A DNA stretch of 64,000 nucleotides from Aliiroseovarius sediminilitoris (GTDB lineage Bacteria > Pseudomonadota > Alphaproteobacteria > Rhodobacterales > Rhodobacteraceae): assembly GCF_900109955.1 (NCBI RefSeq), contig NZ_FOJB01000001.1, positions 2,418,001 to 2,482,000 of the forward strand, written 5' to 3'. A model generated the notes under the pieces. That model was not told the origin of the DNA and did not search any database. It saw only the letters and a list, made by a program, of their open reading frames with translations. Below are positions 26,657 to 36,814 of this stretch, one piece after another (positions within the stretch are counted from its first letter, which is position 1; every line of letters begins with the position of its first letter). Position numbers and translations under genes: made by a program.

Positions 26657-28861
26657 ATGGCTGATTTTCACTATTCCGTGGACGCCGATGGCGTCGCCAC
26701 CATCACCTGGGATGTCCCCAACAAATCCATGAACGTTCTGTCTTATGACGCGTTGCGCGAGTTGGACGCTCATATCGACATTGTTTTGGCAGACGACACC
26801 GTGAAAGGCGCGATCATCACCTCTGGCAAGAAAGACTTTGCCGGGGGCATGGACCTGAACGTCATCGCACAGATGAAGTCGGACGCGGGCGACGACCCGG
26901 CCAAGGGTCTGTTTGACGGCGTGATGGCAATGCACGGCGTGCTGCGCAAGATCGAACGCGCGGGCATGGACCCGAAGACCAACAAAGGCGGCAAACCGAT
27001 TGTCGCGGCCCTGCCCGGCATCGCGCTTGGCATTGGGCTTGAGATCCCGCTGGCCTGTCATCGCATCATTGCCGCCGACAACCCCAAGGCCAAGATCGGC
27101 CTGCCGGAAATCATGGTCGGCATCTTCCCCGGCGCAGGTGGCACCACCCGCCTTGTGCGCAAGATGGGCGCGATGGCGGCTGCCCCCTTCTTGCTGGAAG
27201 GCAAGACCGTGACACCCGACAAGGCAAAGACGTCCGGCCTGATTGACGACGTTGTGCCGGCGGATGAGTTGCTGGCCCGCGCCAAAGAGTGGGTGTTGAA
27301 CGCCACCGACGCCGATATCGTGAAACCATGGGATGCCAAGGGCTATAAAATGCCCGGCGGCGCGCCCTATCACCCGGCGGGGTTCCAGACATTTGTTGGC
27401 GCCGCTGCGATGATCCACGGCAAGACCAATGGCGTCTATCCAGCAGCCAAGGCGCTTCTGTCCGCTGTTTACGAAGGCGCACTGGTGCCGTTCGATGATG
27501 CCCTGCGCGTCGAATGCCGCTGGTTCGTGAACGTTCTGATGAACCCGTCATCATCTGCCATGATCCGGTCGCTCTTCATCAACAAGCAGGCGTTGGAAAA
27601 AGGCGCTGTGCGTCCTAAAGACGTGGCCGATCAGTCGGTCAAGAAAGTCGGTGTATTGGGCGCGGGCATGATGGGCGCAGGCATCGCGCTGGTTTCGGCC
27701 ATGGCGGGGATGGAGGTTGTGCTGATTGACCAGACCCAGGAGGCGGCAGATCGCGGCAAAGCCTATTCCGAGACCTATCTGGACAAAGGCATCGCCCGCA
27801 AAAAAGCAACGCCTGAAAAGAAAGAGGCCGTTCTTTCCGCCATCAGCGCCACCACCGATCTTGATTCGCTGAAAGGTGCTGATCTGATCATCGAAGCGGT
27901 GTTCGAGGATGTGGGCGTCAAAGCCGAAATGACCAAGAAGGTCGAGGCCGTTGTGGGCGATGATTGCATCTTCGCCACCAACACCTCGACCCTGCCGATC
28001 ACCGAGCTGGCCAAGGCGTCGGAACGCCCCGATCAGTTCATCGGCATCCACTTCTTCTCGCCGGTTGAACGGATGATGCTGGTCGAGATCATCAAGGGCC
28101 GCGCAACCGGGGATCGTGCTGTGGCCAAGGCGCTCGACTATGTGCGCCAGATTCGCAAGACGCCCATCGTGGTCAACGACGCTCGCTTCTTTTACTGCAA
28201 CCGTTGCATCATTCCTTACATCAACGAAGGGATGCGCATGGTTGGCGAGGGCGTGTCGCCCGCACTGGTCGAAGGGGCCGCGAAACTGTTGGGCTTCCCG
28301 GTGGGGCCGTTGCAGTTGGTGGACGAAACCTCGATTGATCTGGGAGTAAAAATCGCCAAGGCCACCAAGGCGGCGATGGGCGATGACTACCCGGACAGCG
28401 CGGTGGACGACATCATCTTCTGGATGGCTGACCAAGGCCGCTTGGGCCGGAAATCAAATGCAGGTTTCTATAATTACGACGACAAAGGCAAGCGCACAGG
28501 TCTGTGGGAAGGTCTTGGCGACAGGTTCCCGCCCGCAGATGAGCAACCCGACCTGACCGAGGTGAAGCATCGCCTGATGATGAGCCAGGTTCTGGAAGCC
28601 GTCCGCGCGCTGGAAGAAGGCGTGTTGGAAGACATCCGCGAAGGTGACGTCGGTGCGATCCTTGCATGGGGCTTTGCGCCATGGTCCGGCGGTCCGTTCA
28701 GCTGGCTGGACATGATCGGCGCGGGCAAGGCGGTTGAGATTTGCGATGGCCTGACCGCAACCCACGGAGCGCGGTTCACCACCCCTGCCCTGTTGCGGGA
28801 TTTGGCGGACAAGGGCGAGACGTTCTATGGCCGGTTCGACACGGCGCAGGACGCCGCCTGA
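26657..28861 (+). CDS. fadJ: multifunctional enoyl-CoA hydratase / 3-hydroxyacyl-CoA dehydrogenase
   Basis: A 734-residue trifunctional-type enzyme. Residues about 1-280 are a crotonase domain (oxyanion region AGGMDLN, and KIGLPEIMVGIFPGAGGTTRLV with its acidic residue); about 320-500 is the NAD-binding domain (VLGAGMMGAGIALVSAM, FIGIHFFSPVERMMLVEII with the catalytic His); two C-terminal dehydrogenase repeats follow, including NAGFYNYDDKGKR. It performs hydration and oxidation between the dehydrogenase and thiolase steps encoded just upstream. AGAAGGAG precedes the ATG. Confidence 0.93.
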   Translation: MADFHYSVDADGVATITWDVPNKSMNVLSYDALRELDAHIDIVLADDTVKGAIITSGKKDFAGGMDLNVIAQMKSDAGDDPAKGLFDGVMAMHGVLRKIERAGMDPKTNKGGKPIVAALPGIALGIGLEIPLACHRIIAADNPKAKIGLPEIMVGIFPGAGGTTRLVRKMGAMAAAPFLLEGKTVTPDKAKTSGLIDDVVPADELLARAKEWVLNATDADIVKPWDAKGYKMPGGAPYHPAGFQTFVGAAAMIHGKTNGVYPAAKALLSAVYEGALVPFDDALRVECRWFVNVLMNPSSSAMIRSLFINKQALEKGAVRPKDVADQSVKKVGVLGAGMMGAGIALVSAMAGMEVVLIDQTQEAADRGKAYSETYLDKGIARKKATPEKKEAVLSAISATTDLDSLKGADLIIEAVFEDVGVKAEMTKKVEAVVGDDCIFATNTSTLPITELAKASERPDQFIGIHFFSPVERMMLVEIIKGRATGDRAVAKALDYVRQIRKTPIVVNDARFFYCNRCIIPYINEGMRMVGEGVSPALVEGAAKLLGFPVGPLQLVDETSIDLGVKIAKATKAAMGDDYPDSAVDDIIFWMADQGRLGRKSNAGFYNYDDKGKRTGLWEGLGDRFPPADEQPDLTEVKHRLMMSQVLEAVRALEEGVLEDIREGDVGAILAWGFAPWSGGPFSWLDMIGAGKAVEICDGLTATHGARFTTPALLRDLADKGETFYGRFDTAQDAA

Positions 28862-28882
28862 CCCACGACCACTTGGCGTTGG

Positions 28883-28913
28883 AACGGTCCGTGCAACCGC
28901 GCGGGCCGTTTTT
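28883..28913 (+). terminator. rho-independent terminator after fadJ
   Basis: AACGGTCCG (28883-28891) pairs with CGGGCCGTT (28902-28910), with one G-U, around a 10-base loop; a T-run reaches 28913. It closes the beta-oxidation operon. Confidence 0.85.
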
Positions 28914-28934
28914 GTTGAATCAGGCCGTCTTGCC

Positions 28935-29582
28935 TCAGAAAGTATATGAGAATCTCAGAATATCCGGCGCGCACATATCGGCAACCAACGCGGCATCATC
29001 ATCGCAGTAATAATCGCGATAATCCGCGCGCCGGTCAGATCTGTTCTCATGTGGCATCGGACCCAATGAAAACCCCAAATGCGCTTCGAGCGGGGCAAGA
29101 TCGGCGGGCAACGCTTCCATCCGTGCGAACAGATCACAGCGTTCCTGCCCGTTCTGATCCGTTACGTAAGATCCCAACGGTGATCCTGCGAAACTGTCAA
29201 TCGTATGCTGATGGTTCAGGAACTCGGAAAATGTCAGCGCATGGGCCAGATCGACCGCGGGATGATCGAAATGCTGTGCCTTGAGCCAGTGGTAATAGCT
29301 GACCAACCGATCCCAGGGGTTTCTCACCAACGTCACGATGAAATAATCCTCGACCTGCTCTTGCGTGACCAGCCCGTAAACATCGCGCAGCTTAGAGTGT
29401 TTCCACAACCGACCCGACGACTGAACATGCTTCATACGCCTGCGCCGTTTGACCGCTTTTGGCGTGTCGCCCAGCATGATGTCGTCCTTCATCGCCCGCG
29501 CCTCAAGCGCCAGCGCAAGTGAGGTCCCCCCGGTTTTTGGCGGATGGATGAAAATGTAACGACGCCCGTGTGAAATGATCAT
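28935..29582 (-). CDS. sulfotransferase family protein
   Basis: A 215-residue protein opening RYIFIHPPKTGGTSLALALEARA, the 5'-phosphosulfate-binding loop of Golgi-type sulfotransferases, with the second PAPS motif in FIVTLVRNPWDRLVSYYHW (3'-phosphate site). It should transfer sulfate from PAPS to a carbohydrate or similar acceptor, unknown here. The start at 29582 fits the family better than the longer frame from 29711. It is downstream of the DMT transporter gene on the same strand. Confidence 0.85.
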   Translation of the reverse strand: MIISHGRRYIFIHPPKTGGTSLALALEARAMKDDIMLGDTPKAVKRRRRMKHVQSSGRLWKHSKLRDVYGLVTQEQVEDYFIVTLVRNPWDRLVSYYHWLKAQHFDHPAVDLAHALTFSEFLNHQHTIDSFAGSPLGSYVTDQNGQERCDLFARMEALPADLAPLEAHLGFSLGPMPHENRSDRRADYRDYYCDDDAALVADMCAPDILRFSYTF

Positions 29583-29602
29583 AGCCAGATAATACCCCGG
29601 TT

Positions 29603-30508
29603 TCAGGTCGCGCGCGAGCGCAACGAAATGATCGCGCCGGAGGCAATGATCAAGACCATCCCAAAAATAGCGCGGGCAGGCACCGGATCGCCAAACAAGA
29701 CCAAACCCCACCCCGCAGCAAAGGGCAGCAAGAGATATTCATAGATTGCCACCTGTGCGGCATCTCCCATTTGATACCCCTTGAAGATCAGGCCAACGGC
29801 GACCAAAGATCCCACCGCCTGCATCACGGTCAAGCCCCAGCCTATCGGCGTGGGCCAAACCACACCACGCAGAATGAACCCTTCGGCGCCTGCGGGCACC
29901 TCGTGCACCCATAACGTCATCACAACCGAGCCGATCAGGCCGAACAAACCCAGCGCCAGAAAGAAATACAGCAGCATCGACAAGGCGCTTTCCCCCTCGC
30001 ACCATTGCCGGGTGGCGATCCCCCCGATGGCATAGAAAAACCCGGCAGTCATGGGAACGAGCGCTACGGGATCAAGGCCGTTTGCAAAGGGGTCAAGCAC
30101 GATCAGCACGCCCGCAAACCCGATGACTGCGGCGCTGATGCGCGTCAGGCCGACAGGTTCCCCCAGAAACAAGGCACCGATCAGCAGAACCCAGAGGGGT
30201 GCGGTAAACAGCCCGGCGGCGACCTGTCCGATCGGCAGGAAAGCCAGAGAGCCGAAATAGATCAGCATGGCCAAGGCTGCGAACCCGCCACGGATCGTTA
30301 CGGCCCAGCGACGGATGGGATTCAGCCGGGCGCGTCCAACCCATGACAGAAGGACGAGTATTCCAACGGCCATGATCGCGCGCATCAGATGGAATTGCCA
30401 CAACCCAAGGTCGCGCGCGATCAACACAACAAAGTTGTCAAAGAACCCCAACAGCAGCATCGCCAGACAAATTGTGCCCGCTGCGGTCAGCGTCCGATTG
30501 CCTGACAT
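29603..30508 (-). CDS. DMT superfamily (EamA) transporter
   Basis: A 301-residue protein with about ten membrane segments in two EamA repeats (LRAIMAVGILVLLSWVGRARLNP and the second half starting near VLIVLDPFANG). Substrate cannot be inferred. The start is ATG 30508; a GTG at 30520 is in frame, and which is used is unclear. It is divergent from the acyl-CoA synthetase gene across a 118-base promoter region. Confidence 0.85.
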   Translation of the reverse strand: MSGNRTLTAAGTICLAMLLLGFFDNFVVLIARDLGLWQFHLMRAIMAVGILVLLSWVGRARLNPIRRWAVTIRGGFAALAMLIYFGSLAFLPIGQVAAGLFTAPLWVLLIGALFLGEPVGLTRISAAVIGFAGVLIVLDPFANGLDPVALVPMTAGFFYAIGGIATRQWCEGESALSMLLYFFLALGLFGLIGSVVMTLWVHEVPAGAEGFILRGVVWPTPIGWGLTVMQAVGSLVAVGLIFKGYQMGDAAQVAIYEYLLLPFAAGWGLVLFGDPVPARAIFGMVLIIASGAIISLRSRAT

Positions 30509-30626
30509 GTCGTTTTCCACCCTTTATTCAAGCGTCATGAGCATTGACCACGTGGGTATCATTCTGGTCTGCTTCAAAAACGACATACACGACCCAAAGG
30601 TCAGAGCAAGACAGGGAGAAACACCG

Positions 30627-32270
30627 ATGGGCTGGATGGCTGACGAAACCGGGTTGAACAAATGCGCGGCAAACTTCGTACCACTGACGCCCTTGTCGCA
30701 TCTTCGGCGTGCCGCGCGGGTGTTTCCCAAGCGCGAGGCGCTGGTCTATGGCACGCGGCGACTGAGTTACGCGGAATATCACGACCGGGTGACGCGGCTG
30801 GCCTCGGCGCTGACTGGCCGTGGGATCAAACCGGGTGACGTGATCGCTACGCTTCTGCCCAACATATTGGCGCATGTAGAAGCCAGCTTTGGCGTCCCGG
30901 CGTGCGGTGCGGTCCTGAACACAATCAACACACGGCTGGACGTGGACACTGTGGCTTACATCTTCGGTCATGGCGAGGCCCGCGCGGTGCTGGTCGACAC
31001 CCAGCTTCTGCCGCTGGCGGAACAGGCCATCGGTCAACTGACCGCCCAAGGCAAGCCCGCGCCGATGATCATCGAGGTTGCCGACCCGGATGCCGGATTT
31101 CCGGCCACCGGCAACCATCTGGAATACGAAGACCTGTTGCGTGAAGGCAGCGCCAGTTTTGATTGGATCATGCCTCAGGACGAATGGGAAAGCCTTGCGT
31201 TGAATTACACCTCTGGCACAACCGGGCGGCCCAAGGGCGTGGTTTGTCACCACCGGGGGGCCTATCTGATGACCATGGGCACCCCGATCAGTTGGGGCAT
31301 GACACTATATCCGCGTTACCTGACCATTGTGCCCTTGTTTCACTGCAACAACTGGAACCATAGCTGGATGATGCCAGCGTTGGGGGGGACGATCATATGT
31401 TGTCGCGATATTACTGCCAAAGCGATCTATGACGCGATCGCCGATGAAGGCGTGACCCATTTTGGCGGCGCACCCATCGTGCTGAACATGATTGTGAATG
31501 CGCCAGACAAGGACCGTCGGACCTTTGACCACACGGTCGAGGTCTTCACCGCCGGTGCCCCGCCCGCTGCTGCCACCTTGGCAGCGATAGAGCCGTTAGG
31601 TTTCAACGTTACACAGGTCTATGGGCTGACCGAGACTTACGGCCATGTAACCGAATGCCTGTGGAATGGCCCGGAATGGGACGACCTGCCGCAAGACCAA
31701 AAAGCATCCATGAAAGCGCGAACCGGCATTGCCATGCCGCAAATGGAAGAGATCACCGTTCTTGACCCCGAAACGATGGAACAAGTTCCGATGGACGGCG
31801 AAACAATCGGCGAGATCATGATCCGCGGCAATTCCGTGATGAAAGGCTATCTGAAGAACCCAGAGGCAACGCACGAAGCCTTCTGCGGTGGATATTTCCA
31901 CTCAGGAGACATCGCACACCAGACACCGGACGGTTACATCCGCATCACGGACCGCGCGAAGGATATCATCATTTCGGGTGGCGAAAACGTCAGTTCGGTC
32001 GAAGTTGAAGGCACTTTGATGCACCACCCCGCCGTGAGCCTGTGCGCTGTGGTGGCCAAACCCGATGACAAATGGGGCGAAGTGCCCTGTGCTTTTGTCG
32101 AACTGAAGGACGGCGCGAAGGTGACGGAAGACGAGTTGATCGCCTTCGTGCGCAGTCGTCTGGCAGGCTTCAAGACCCCAAAGATGATCGAGTTTTGCGA
32201 ACTGCCCAAAACCTCGACCGGCAAGATCCAGAAGTTCGAATTGCGTGACCGTCTGCGGAACGCATCCTGA
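30627..32270 (+). CDS. AMP-dependent acyl-CoA synthetase
   Basis: Activates a carboxylic acid to its CoA thioester through an acyl-adenylate. The 547-residue protein has the P-loop LNYTSGTTGRPKGVV, VYGLTETYGH, YFHSGDIAHQTPDGYI and KDIIISGGENVSSVEVE, ending with the catalytic lysine segment TSTGKIQKFELRDRL. Start ATG 30627 follows GGGAGA; longer upstream frames are shadows of the divergent transporter gene. Family members act on medium or short acids, including methylmercaptopropionate in marine roseobacters, but substrate cannot be assigned here. Confidence 0.9.
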   Translation: MGWMADETGLNKCAANFVPLTPLSHLRRAARVFPKREALVYGTRRLSYAEYHDRVTRLASALTGRGIKPGDVIATLLPNILAHVEASFGVPACGAVLNTINTRLDVDTVAYIFGHGEARAVLVDTQLLPLAEQAIGQLTAQGKPAPMIIEVADPDAGFPATGNHLEYEDLLREGSASFDWIMPQDEWESLALNYTSGTTGRPKGVVCHHRGAYLMTMGTPISWGMTLYPRYLTIVPLFHCNNWNHSWMMPALGGTIICCRDITAKAIYDAIADEGVTHFGGAPIVLNMIVNAPDKDRRTFDHTVEVFTAGAPPAAATLAAIEPLGFNVTQVYGLTETYGHVTECLWNGPEWDDLPQDQKASMKARTGIAMPQMEEITVLDPETMEQVPMDGETIGEIMIRGNSVMKGYLKNPEATHEAFCGGYFHSGDIAHQTPDGYIRITDRAKDIIISGGENVSSVEVEGTLMHHPAVSLCAVVAKPDDKWGEVPCAFVELKDGAKVTEDELIAFVRSRLAGFKTPKMIEFCELPKTSTGKIQKFELRDRLRNAS

Positions 32271-32351
32271 TCCACCACGCGCATTGCCCCAACGACCGCA
32301 ACAGACTATTCTTTCTGCAATGATAACGAGCAGGCGAGACCCGTCCGGCAC

Positions 32352-33368
32352 ATGACGGCCCTCACGAAATATCAACGGCTGGAGGCAGCCGGATTGTGGC
32401 GCGCCGATACCGAGGCTCAGCGCCGGGATGTGATCGTGTCACTTGGTGACGCCACATTGACGATTTCCGACACACATGACACCGCACTGACCCACTGGTC
32501 GCTGCCGGCCATTATCCGGCTGAACCCGGCCGAGCGCCCGGCCTTGTTTTCGCCGGGCAATGACGCCACCGAAGTGCTTGAGATTGACGACGACACAATG
32601 ATCCGGGCGATCGAGAAGGTGCGCAAGGTTGTCGAACGACGACGCCCCCATCCGGGTCGCCTGCGCCATTGGATCACAGCCGGTTTCTTCTGCCTCTTGC
32701 TCGCGCTTGGTGTATTCTGGATGCCCAATGCGCTTCGGAACTACACGGTCTCTGTCCTGCCGGACCCGACACGGGAGGCCGTTGGGCAACGTATTCTGAA
32801 CCGGATCGGTCGCGTGGCGGGCCAGCAATGCGATGGAAAGAATGGCCAAACCGCGCTTGACCGATTGACAAGTCGCGTACTGGACGGGTCAACGACCCGT
32901 GTAATCGTTTTGTCGGGCGGGGTGCAGACCGCGGCGCATCTGCCGGGACGGATCACCCTTCTGAACCGCGCCTTGATCGAAGATTACGAAGAACCCGACG
33001 TGGTCGCTGGTTTCCTGCTCGCCGAGGATCTGCGCCGTCAGAATACCGACCCGATGAAAGCCCTGTTGGAACATGCCGGGTTGAGGGCGACCGCTCAGAT
33101 TTTGACGACGGGCGATCTGCCTGACAGCGTGATCGACAGCTATGCTGAAGATTTACTGACTGCGCCCACAGCTCCGATAAACCATGCCGCATTGCTGGCG
33201 CGATTTGCAAAGGCGGGTGTGCGATCCACCCCATATGCCTATGCGCTGGACCTCACAGGGGAAACGACACTTGAACTGATCGAGGCCGATCCTGTGCCAC
33301 TGGCGGACGCCACACCCTTGCTGACCGATGCCAACTGGGTGCGCCTGCAAGGCATCTGTGGCGAATAG
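32352..33368 (+). CDS. membrane-anchored protein, apparently degenerate M48-like peptidase
   Basis: A 338-residue protein with one membrane segment near residues 110-128 (FFCLLLALGVFWMPNAL), a cytoplasmic N-terminal part and a periplasmic or cytoplasmic C-terminal part. Residues about 195-240 read AAHLPGRITLLNRALIEDYEEPDVVAGFLLAEDLRRQ, matching the layout of M48 metallopeptidases where an HExxH helix follows a proline-glycine strand; here the site reads AEDLRR, so the zinc ligands are missing. Probably a non-catalytic relative; the role is unknown. Confidence 0.7.
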   Translation: MTALTKYQRLEAAGLWRADTEAQRRDVIVSLGDATLTISDTHDTALTHWSLPAIIRLNPAERPALFSPGNDATEVLEIDDDTMIRAIEKVRKVVERRRPHPGRLRHWITAGFFCLLLALGVFWMPNALRNYTVSVLPDPTREAVGQRILNRIGRVAGQQCDGKNGQTALDRLTSRVLDGSTTRVIVLSGGVQTAAHLPGRITLLNRALIEDYEEPDVVAGFLLAEDLRRQNTDPMKALLEHAGLRATAQILTTGDLPDSVIDSYAEDLLTAPTAPINHAALLARFAKAGVRSTPYAYALDLTGETTLELIEADPVPLADATPLLTDANWVRLQGICGE

Positions 33369-33389
33369 CCGCCCAGATGGACGCGCTGC

Positions 33390-34014
<625 letters not shown>

Positions 34015-34022
<8 letters not shown>

Positions 34023-35007
34023 CCTGGGCCTCCACGATATTGCGCACGCGGTCACGCGTGGCATTGTCACAAAATGCCGCCTCGATGGCGGTCAGGTTCA
34101 GGGCTTTGAAATCTGCCGCGTTCCAGCCGAACTGACGCGACAGGTCTTCGTATTCTTTCACCATGTCGCTGCGGAAAAAGGGCGGGTCGTCGGTGGACAC
34201 CGTGACCTTGACGCCCCGGTCGCGCAGCTTCGCAATCGGGTGCCCGGCAAGGTCGGGATAGACGCCAAGAAAGACGTTGGAACCGGGGCAGACCTCAAGC
34301 GTGATCCCGTCCTCGACCAGACGGTTCACCAGCGCCGGGTCTTCAATCGCGCGCACGCCGTGACCGATCCGCTGCACGCGCAAATCGTCCAAAGCCGCCC
34401 GCACCTCGTCCGGGCCGTTCCATTCGCCCGCATGGGTGGTCAGCTTCAATCCGGCCTCGCGCGCCATGTCGAACGCATAGGCGAAATCACCTTGTTTGCC
34501 GGATTTCTCGTCCCCGCCCATACCGAAGCCGGTGATAAAATCACCAGCGGTTTCCTGTGCGCAGCGCGCAGTTTCGCGCGCCGCGTCCGGGCCGAAATGA
34601 CGAACGGCGGTGACAATCCCGCGCAGGGTGATCCCGGCGTCACGCTCGACCTCAGCGGCGGTATCCTGAATGGCGGAAAGATAGTCGCGCCACGCTATCG
34701 CATCCCGCCCGCCGCAAAAATCCGGCGAAATAAACGTCTCAAGATAAACCACGCCCGCCTCGGCGCAGTTTTCCAACACCGCTCGGGTCAACCGCGCATA
34801 GTCATTCGGGCTTTTCAGAACAGAAGTTGCTGCCTCATACACTTCAAGAAAATGCCAGAAATCACGATAGGCATAGCCGCCATCCGCCGCGAAGATACCC
34901 GACAGATCGGCGCTTTTTTCCTTCGCCAAACCCCGGATAAAATCCGGCGGGGCCGCACCTTCGATATGGGTGTGCAGTTCAACCTTCGGCAATGCTCTGT
35001 AGCTCAT
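34015..35007 (-). CDS. add: adenosine deaminase
   Basis: Deaminates adenosine and deoxyadenosine to inosine forms. The 330-residue protein has the zinc site in [29 protein letters not shown] and STDDPPFF, the residues of the TIM-barrel adenosine deaminases. It overlaps deoB and upp at its two ends by four and eight bases, so the operon is translationally coupled. Confidence 0.95.
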
Positions 35008-36218
35008 AAAAACGACTTCCCTGCCCCACGGGCCTCAAGCCCCAGATGTGCAGCGACTGATGCCCCAATGTCGGAAAAACCGCAAATGCCAATTTCCCGC
35101 ATCCCCAGCCCGGCGCCGATCACCGGCACGCGTTCGCGGGTGTGATCGGTCCCAACCCAAGTCGGATCATTGCCGTGATCGGCAGTGAAGATCAGCAAGT
35201 CACCCTCTCGCATCTTATCGAGGACACGGGGTATCTCGGCGTCGAACCATTCCAGGGCGCGGGCATAGCCCGACACATCGCGGCGATGCCCATACTTGGA
35301 GTCAAACTCGACGAAATTGGCAAACACAAGGTCGCCATCCTGTGCGCTGTCGCTCGATGCGACCAAATGCTCCATCAGGTCAGCATCGGCGCCCTTTTTC
35401 AACGTATCAATGCCGCGATGAGCGAAGATATCGCCGATCTTGCCAATCGCATGAACCTTGCGTCCGGCCTCATGCACCCAGTCGCACAAGGTCGGGCTGG
35501 GCGGGGTCATCGCGAAATCGCGGCGGTTGGTGGTGCGCTTGAAGCCCTCGGCCTCGGATCCGATGAAGGGGCGCGCGATGGCGCGCCCAACCTGCATCTT
35601 GTGAACTTCGGGCGCGATTGCCTCGCATAAGTTGACCAAACGTTCGAGGCCAAAGGTTTCTTCATGCGCGGCAATCTGTATGACACTGTCAACTGAGGTA
35701 TAAACAATGGGCCAGCCTGTCCGCACGTGCTCGGCCCCCAATTCATCAAGGATCGCGGTGCCGGACGCATGTTTGTTGCCCAGAATGCCATCAACACCGG
35801 CGATTTCGCAGATTTTACGGGTGAGGTCGTCGGGAAAGGCGGGCTGGGTGTCCGGGAAGTATCCCCATTCCCACGGCACAGGCACGCCTGCGATTTCCCA
35901 ATGACCCGATGGCGTATCCTTGCCCTTCGAAATCTCTTCAGCCGCCCCCCACAGACCGTCGGGTATGGTGTCCAACCCCGGGGCCTCATCGCCTGAGGCA
36001 AGACGAATTGCTGCGCCCAGCCCCAACCCGTCCAGATTGGGCATCTTCAGCGGACCGGATCGCCCGTCTTCTGCCAGCCCTTCCGCGCAGGCCTGCGCGA
36101 TATGTGCCAGGGTGTTGGCACCGGTATCCGGCACGGTCTTGTCGTTGAAAAACGCGTGCGCGTCCGGTGCTCCGCCACATCCTGCGCTGTCCAGAACGAT
36201 CAGGAAGGCACGCGTCAT
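35004..36218 (-). CDS. deoB: phosphopentomutase
   Basis: Interconverts (deoxy)ribose 1-phosphate and 5-phosphate. The 404-residue protein begins AFLIVLDSAGCGGAPDA, the nucleophile-metal region of the alkaline phosphatase-like superfamily, and has FTADHGNDPTWVGTDHTRERVPV near the end, the second metal site. It overlaps cdd and add by four bases each. With cdd, add and upp it feeds pentose from nucleosides into central metabolism. Confidence 0.95.
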   Translation of the reverse strand: MTRAFLIVLDSAGCGGAPDAHAFFNDKTVPDTGANTLAHIAQACAEGLAEDGRSGPLKMPNLDGLGLGAAIRLASGDEAPGLDTIPDGLWGAAEEISKGKDTPSGHWEIAGVPVPWEWGYFPDTQPAFPDDLTRKICEIAGVDGILGNKHASGTAILDELGAEHVRTGWPIVYTSVDSVIQIAAHEETFGLERLVNLCEAIAPEVHKMQVGRAIARPFIGSEAEGFKRTTNRRDFAMTPPSPTLCDWVHEAGRKVHAIGKIGDIFAHRGIDTLKKGADADLMEHLVASSDSAQDGDLVFANFVEFDSKYGHRRDVSGYARALEWFDAEIPRVLDKMREGDLLIFTADHGNDPTWVGTDHTRERVPVIGAGLGMREIGICGFSDIGASVAAHLGLEARGAGKSFL

Positions 36219-36607
36219 GTGTTCTCCATATGCTCGGTTCCGAAGGCGCCTGGCAACAGTTCCGCCATCGTCATGGTCAGGCTTTCACCGCTTAGCGTCA
36301 TCATGGTGATAGTGGCATCAGCATCTGCAAATTCCGCCAGTTTCTGGCGGCATCCACCACACGGCGTTACCGGCAGCGGCGCATCGGCAATCACGACCGC
36401 CTCGATGACCTTGTGGTCGCCCGCCATGACCATGGCCGCGATGGCCCCGGCCTCGGCGCAGGTGCCCTCGGGATAGGCGACATTCTCGACGTTACAGCCA
36501 GAATACACTGCCCCGGATGCACAGCGCAGTGCTGCGCCAACCTTGAAGTTCGAATACGGAGCATAGGCGTTTTCACGTGCGGTCTTGGCAGCATCCAACA
36601 GCGACAT
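36215..36607 (-). CDS. cdd: cytidine deaminase
   Basis: Deaminates cytidine and deoxycytidine. The 130-residue protein shows the zinc-binding motifs CAEAGAIAAMV and PCGGCRQKLAEFA and the start AYAPYSNFKVGAAL. Start ATG 36607 follows an AGGAGGT ribosome site; the longer frame is unsupported. First gene of the cdd-deoB-add-upp operon, divergent from the malic enzyme gene. Confidence 0.95.
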   Translation of the reverse strand: MSLLDAAKTARENAYAPYSNFKVGAALRCASGAVYSGCNVENVAYPEGTCAEAGAIAAMVMAGDHKVIEAVVIADAPLPVTPCGGCRQKLAEFADADATITMMTLSGESLTMTMAELLPGAFGTEHMENT

Positions 36608-36814
36608 CGGACCTCCTGAAAAGTGATGGCAATGGTATTCAACCAAGTTGGCGCGGGGCGACGCCGGATGCAAGGCCAAACCTTGCCGAGTTGACGCGCC
36701 AGCCAATACCTGCGCTATCCTATGATTGCGCAAGCAGTCTTGAATGCGCTCCGCTGCCTGTTGTATGGCAGCCCGGAAGATAGTTTAAAGCTAAACTTCT
36801 CGCTGGAGGATACC

